Positions 6,101 to 6,303 of a stretch of DNA of 6,303 bases are shown here, piece after piece. The notes under the pieces were generated by a model, which worked only from the letters and a program-made list of their open reading frames with translations, searched no databases and was not told the origin of the DNA. Source of the stretch: Phycisphaerae bacterium (GTDB lineage: Bacteria > Planctomycetota > Phycisphaerae > SM23-33); the NCBI GenBank assembly GCA_030610965.1, contig JAUWQU010000242.1:1-6303 (forward strand), read 5' to 3'. Each line of letters opens with the position of its first letter. Within the stretch, counting starts at the first letter, position 1. The position numbers were made by a program, and so were the translations under genes.

Positions 6101-6302
6101 TCGGGACCGGGACGTTCTCGGCCCGGAAGGTCTCGAGGTCGGCGGCGCTGTTGCTTTCGACGAGGAGGCTGTGGCTGACCATGACCTTGCGTTCGCCTTC
6201 GATGGCGTCGTCGTGGGCGGATTTGACCCAGACGCGTTGGGGCGTATCCCAGTTGACCTTGTCGAAGGTCAGCACGGCGGCGGGCAGCCAACTCGCGCCG
6301 TT
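3..6302 (-). CDS. Giant multidomain calcium-binding surface protein (Calx-beta-like / RTX / LamG-like / dockerin), partial at both ends
   Basis: The minus-strand frame whose codons begin at plus positions divisible by 3 is open for all 2,100 codons, with no TAA, TAG or TGA. Its translation gives one domain after another in the same frame, so there is no frameshift. Neither the start nor the stop is in the window. Domains in order: three Calx-beta-like modules (residues 1-400), an LNVFND block (401-566), a small beta unit (569-633), eleven RTX blocks (681-1546), a linker, two LamG-like domains (1639-1826 and 1834-2000), a dockerin (2018-2067) and an acidic tail. Asp and Gly dominate and I find no cysteine, as is usual for exported calcium-stabilised repeat proteins. 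The likely role is an extracellular or cell-surface adhesin or matrix protein. This is inferred from domain composition; no enzyme motif is visible. The signal for export is outside the window, so type I secretion and Sec export cannot be told apart. Confidence 0.95.
102..251 (-). other. Type I dockerin domain
   Basis: Residues 2018-2067 hold two F-hand calcium loops. The first is GDANADGIVDVLDAGIVEAN; the second is GDFNNDGVVDLLDIELMEAG. Both keep Asp at loop positions 1, 3 or 5, 9 and 12, the DG turn and the following helix start. Spacing between loops is normal (FGLADRGWSE). In cellulosomes dockerins bind cohesins. In planctomycete-type and other non-cellulolytic genomes they occur at the C-terminal end of giant exported proteins with partners mostly unknown. 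The hydrophobic VLD/LLD after each loop replaces the Ser/Thr pair often found at the recognition positions of Clostridium dockerins, so a different partner is likely. Confidence 0.88.
303..803 (-). other. Concanavalin/LamG-like sandwich domain 2
   Basis: Residues 1834-2000, directly after the LPPEIVMEATEEF hinge. Signatures: VDLPFDVSGGTWQ, VLDLQAVVSTEAAGGLVFDY, YGPNDFKYVELDVEAGQVIV, GHRTRNGRWAQDAVV, LTPGVDYSLGVSVKGGSVSV and GRFGLLSHVGKTSFDTVTV. It aligns with domain 1 at (I/V)FDYxxxxDFK, GH(R/K)T, GxW, a DY(N/S)L strand and the last strand, so the two are tandem homologues and strongly diverged. The early part contains TAYRRYTGEPDGQTPAVSLV, which domain 1 lacks. A binding role is inferred; the ligand is unknown. 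Confidence 0.72.
825..1388 (-). other. Concanavalin/LamG-like sandwich domain 1
   Basis: Residues 1639-1826. Signatures: DVLRGANFNTGKAEGF, GTWVVSGGRLEVAPEALG, YFEIIATINADK, AYLIFDYQSEYDFKFAGVNP, MGHKTADGWIVDVQ, DYNLLLAVNGTTATLVVNN and GMVGIGADNAKGRLDNIAVQ. This is the order seen in concanavalin-like glucanase/LamG-type sandwiches: an N-terminal 'F...GxW...GGxL' strand, a central FDY...DFKF pair and a final 'GxxDNIxV' strand. Such domains bind glycans or proteins. No catalytic acid pair of the GH16 type (ExDxE) is visible, so binding is more likely than hydrolysis. Confidence 0.75.
1389..1664 (-). other. Linker between RTX region and LamG-like pair
   Basis: Residues 1547-1638. Two parts are visible. 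The first is hydrophobic and aromatic (VGEFNSYLVPYAPYGAASIS, RTLQPQLMEYLYDLSAADGA) with a probable short helix. The second is polar, Pro/Gly/Asp-rich and probably disordered (DPTRSGDTGSDPARNGEPDG, then LVLQKDAAWKDQTGAPDDPQ). I believe very similar wording occurs after RTX arrays in other giant bacterial proteins, which would make the aromatic part a conserved cap of the roll. That is memory and was not checked. No catalytic motif is seen. Confidence 0.5.
1665..1733 (-). repeat. RTX block 11 (last)
   Basis: DTAYGGAGRDVLIGNTGG and DRLIDW, two rungs closing the calcium-binding roll. The final DRLIDW enters the linker WVGEFNSYLVPYAPYG directly, so the C-terminal boundary of the RTX region is sharp. 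Confidence 0.85.
1824..1934 (-). repeat. RTX block 10
   Basis: DGDDVIFGDLGNDWLVGG, TGKDHLYGG and RGDDLMNADD, about four rungs. The last rung is degenerate and runs into a Pro/Asp-rich insert (STLDPADPLSDASLANNIPE) before block 11. Confidence 0.88.
1881..2015 (-). repeat. Insert-plus-RTX duplication, second copy
   Basis: AGQEFLLNFDASEGPLDTRF and DPAGTASDGDDVIFGDLGND lead to WLVGG, the counterpart of the segment at 2238-2381. It is about three residues shorter than the first copy. Its RTX part overlaps the start of block 10. Confidence 0.45.
2214..2288 (-). repeat. RTX block 9
   Basis: ADDIIYGGWGNDFLHGGAG and DDAISG, about three clean rungs, followed by AEALAVSAATWYPTTGG and a long non-RTX insert (1935-2213) that contains VVAFGYDMPSNPGNILGSEA. 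It has no cap motif. The insert is rich in aromatics and unlike the rolls on either side, so it may protrude as a separate surface. Confidence 0.85.
2238..2381 (-). repeat. Insert-plus-RTX duplication, first copy
   Basis: ADGELKKTVNLAPFDLDPNT, then DPLFDPSFADDIIYGGWGND and FLHGG. It pairs with 1881-2015, where AGQEFLLNFDASEGPLDTRF is followed by DPAGTASDGDDVIFGDLGND and WLVGG. Shared points are a Gly-Glu/Gln-hydrophobic strand, the FD...LD...FDP spacing and a DDxIxG-GND rung. This suggests an old duplication of insert and RTX rungs together. The match is weak in the insert and strong in the rungs. Confidence 0.45.
2517..2696 (-). repeat. RTX block 8 with GDDGRI cap
   Basis: Long regular block: IGAGDRIYGEAGDDAIYG, MVGDDVLYG, DAQDDDIIGG, WGNDWISGG, TGIDGVLG, then GDDGRI. 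It is followed by a 76-residue insert (2289-2516) that includes LKKTVNLAPFDLDPNT. Confidence 0.88.
2850..2975 (-). repeat. RTX block 7, degenerate, with GDNGRI cap
   Basis: LDGSDTIFGGNGDAIARNDL is followed by the irregular DTSSDGHARDADTILGDNGRI region, where the nonapeptide spacing is lost in the middle. The GDNGRI cap leads into an insert (2697-2849) with VDGGAYLTFNYDNYSVPRIV, which looks like a beta-hairpin. Confidence 0.75.
3012..3101 (-). repeat. RTX block 6
   Basis: DIGGDDYIEGNGGDDTIFGG then LGQDDIVGGN, about three rungs. It ends at SDFFGLDTKAER, a short hydrophobic interruption before block 7. Confidence 0.82.
3156..3239 (-). repeat. RTX block 5
   Basis: YGDDTIAGGADDDMVFGELG and DDTLHGDGE, about three rungs. 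There is no GDxGxI cap. It is separated from block 6 by an 18-residue stretch containing TEALELQTLSAASPG. Confidence 0.8.
3426..3626 (-). repeat. RTX block 4 with five-aspartate rung and GDNAVI cap
   Basis: About seven rungs including ADTIHGDAGQDIILG, QQGSDAIWGG, DDDDDIIGG, HDAGDWLDGGAGDDAIAG, then the GDNAVI cap. Five consecutive aspartates are encoded at 3525-3539, more than a normal rung carries. A 62-residue insert at 3240-3425 follows, containing TTIYGETIGVDDGVALVTND. Confidence 0.85.
3711..3830 (-). repeat. RTX block 3 with GDHGRV cap
   Basis: The most regular block: ADTIFGDAGNDVIFG, GAGGGDTIHG, DAGNDLIFG, then the GDHGRV cap. The following insert (DGDFLPLATPTPEFEFEAID) occupies the place of the insert after block 2 and ends likewise in a short N/D/G-rich stretch, DTSNADNGG, before the next DTI rung. 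Confidence 0.88.
3906..3983 (-). repeat. RTX block 2 with GDHGVI cap
   Basis: DDLVAGGDTIDGDDGNDLVFG, given here as DDLVAGG, DTIDGDDGND and LVFG, is a short block of about three rungs capped by GDHGVI. The cap leads into a beta insert (TLRILTTGSVVEARTDQPNN) that ends at block 3. Cap plus insert recurs after block 3. Confidence 0.85.
4083..4262 (-). repeat. RTX block 1
   Basis: Begins HAGDDVIDASG and contains VYGGAGNDVIYG, IAGGSGDDEIHAQGG and VYGDSG, about six rungs. The first rung is spaced irregularly by SAQGIT. It is followed by an Asp/Val-rich insert (DYDVTVDENDVHDVA) of about 33 residues before block 2. Confidence 0.85.
4404..4598 (-). repeat. Small beta unit, copy B (between LNVFND block and RTX region)
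   Basis: Residues 569-633. Signature: FEDDTISRTDALAW, then YKVGQHVRVTGTAGNNGLYE, VAAINGADIVLAGAVLT and AATVTVFG. It is the second copy of the unit at residues 277-348 (DTITRTDGGSW...AVTI), about 65 residues against 72, and the two are clearly diverged. The Gly-Asn-Asn-Gly turn and following strands are better preserved here. Unlike copy A it does not split a sandwich domain; it joins two beta-roll regions. A short connector (residues 634-680, bases 4263-4403) follows, with GGGGADSPLAIFGD and GIRYETDPSIGLFTGKG. Confidence 0.6.
4605..5102 (-). other. LNVFND beta-rich block leading into the RTX region
   Basis: Residues 401-566. Visible signatures are PLVIEGNIAEGKDRSIRAAV near the start, then DRLNVFNDSSVADDRG, INLSGLGMGGDVTF, GGITFDDIEVTELLLGRGND and DFVVTAVHGGGNT at the end. 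The alternating hydrophobic pattern and the closing LLLGRGNDRLDI turn resemble a parallel beta-roll, with rungs less regular than in RTX. It probably caps or nucleates the calcium-binding roll that follows. I remember similar blocks next to RTX arrays in other giant proteins, but I cannot assign a named family or a function. Confidence 0.5.
5103..5678 (-). other. Calx-beta-like module 3, interrupted by an inserted beta unit
   Basis: Residues 209-400. It starts with APNVLVTESDGSTRLVEG and DDYTLRPVSQPNGEVTVNVF, parallel to module 2. The core returns as VTFDEANWFQDVTLEVEVDE. Between the early strands and this core lies a segment of about 72 residues (277-348) that module 2 lacks, annotated separately. 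After the core the chain moves to PSKRFVRQEPLRPHTVDQIS, which does not follow the DDD-hinge rule of modules 1 and 2 and marks the end of the tandem array. Confidence 0.65.
5259..5474 (-). repeat. Small beta unit, copy A (inside Calx-beta-like module 3)
   Basis: Residues 277-348. Key signature: DTITRTDGGSW, then FVIGSLIEIAGDANGGNN, then FKINELDEAVLTLTLSASLT, ending in AVTI. It aligns by eye with copy B (residues 569-633), sharing the order DTI-T/S-RTD, an aromatic Trp, VG before a V/I strand, a Gly/Asn turn, a hydrophobic strand, a Leu-rich strand and a final AxTV/AVTI. The spacing suggests a small all-beta domain. I recall similar units from other giant repeat proteins but do not know an established family name. 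Here it splits a sandwich domain. Confidence 0.6.
5679..6071 (-). other. Calx-beta-like module 2 (complete)
   Basis: Residues 78-208, the only uninterrupted full copy in the window. It opens with LLVVETGADTRVLEGG, continues through TYDVKLSV and NVTVTLNHD, and carries the core LTFTPGNWDTWRTLKAQAVD-D. It closes with SVHVVDDD. The opening strand matches that of module 3 (VLVTESDGSTRLVEG), and the core matches modules 1 and 3, which defines a tandem repeat of about 130 residues. A glycine-rich loop (GGDVLGGGGAVIG) follows the first strand and is not seen in module 3, so it is probably a copy-specific expansion. Confidence 0.75.
6072..6302 (-). other. Calx-beta-like module 1 (C-terminal part)
   Basis: Residues 1-77 of the visible protein. 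The core signature is LTFDKVNWDTPQRVWVKSAH followed directly by DDAIEG. This is the strand-Asn-Trp-strand-AspAsp-x-x-x-Glu pattern typical of Calx-beta-like beta-sandwich repeats in giant secreted proteins. It ends in NVAVRLLDDD, and the same kind of Asp-rich hinge closes the next module (SVHVVDDD). The N-terminal strands lie beyond base 6303, so this copy is incomplete and further copies upstream are likely. Such modules commonly form extended stalks with calcium at the junctions. The family call comes from motif pattern and not from a profile search. Confidence 0.7.
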
Positions 6303-6303
6303 G

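Noticed and set aside
6285..6302. NGASWL at the window edge as a third copy of the small beta unit
   Set aside because: Only GSWL-like residues agree; the chain then enters the LTFDKVNW core directly. Too little sequence to support it.
1..6303. Promoters, terminators, RNA genes, insertion sequences or attachment sites
   Set aside because: The window is coding from edge to edge. I saw no tRNA- or rRNA-like sequence, no transposase and no inverted-repeat hairpin with a T tract.

Overview
The whole 6.3 kb window lies inside one very large gene on the minus strand. Reading the reverse complement from base 6302 down to base 3 gives 2,100 consecutive sense codons with no stop. There is no convincing start in the window, so the gene runs off both edges. 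The DNA is GC-rich and free of intergenic sequence: I see no RNA gene, promoter, terminator or CRISPR array. Planctomycetota, or a related Gram-negative marine or sediment lineage, is the best guess. The reasons are the giant size, GC-rich codons, dense calcium-binding repeats and a two-loop dockerin in a protein that does not look cellulosomal. This rests on family knowledge and is not proven by the window.

Layout from N- to C-terminus (right to left on the plus strand). Residues about 1-400 (bases 6302-5103) are three Calx-beta-like beta-sandwich modules with NW...DD signatures; the first is cut by the window edge. Residues about 401-566 are a beta-rich block around an LNVFND motif that ends in a first GRGND turn. 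Residues 569-633 are a small beta unit that also occurs at residues 277-348, embedded in the third sandwich module. Residues 681-1546 (bases 4262-1665) are eleven separate RTX (GGxGxDxIxG) blocks divided by non-RTX inserts. Several blocks are capped by GD-H/N/D-G-x-I/V. Residues about 1547-1638 are a linker. Two tandem concanavalin/LamG-like sandwiches follow (residues 1639-1826 and 1834-2000), then a type I dockerin (2018-2067) and a Pro/Glu/Thr tail that leaves the window.

Taken together this looks like an exported, calcium-stiffened surface or extracellular-matrix protein. Sandwich repeats would form a stalk, the RTX blocks would fold only in extracellular calcium, and the lectin-like pair and dockerin would act as binding modules at the C-terminal end. 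No catalytic motif is recognisable. The exact ligand, partner and export route are not visible. The other long open frames, including a 1,648-codon one on the plus strand, are reading-frame shadows of this gene.
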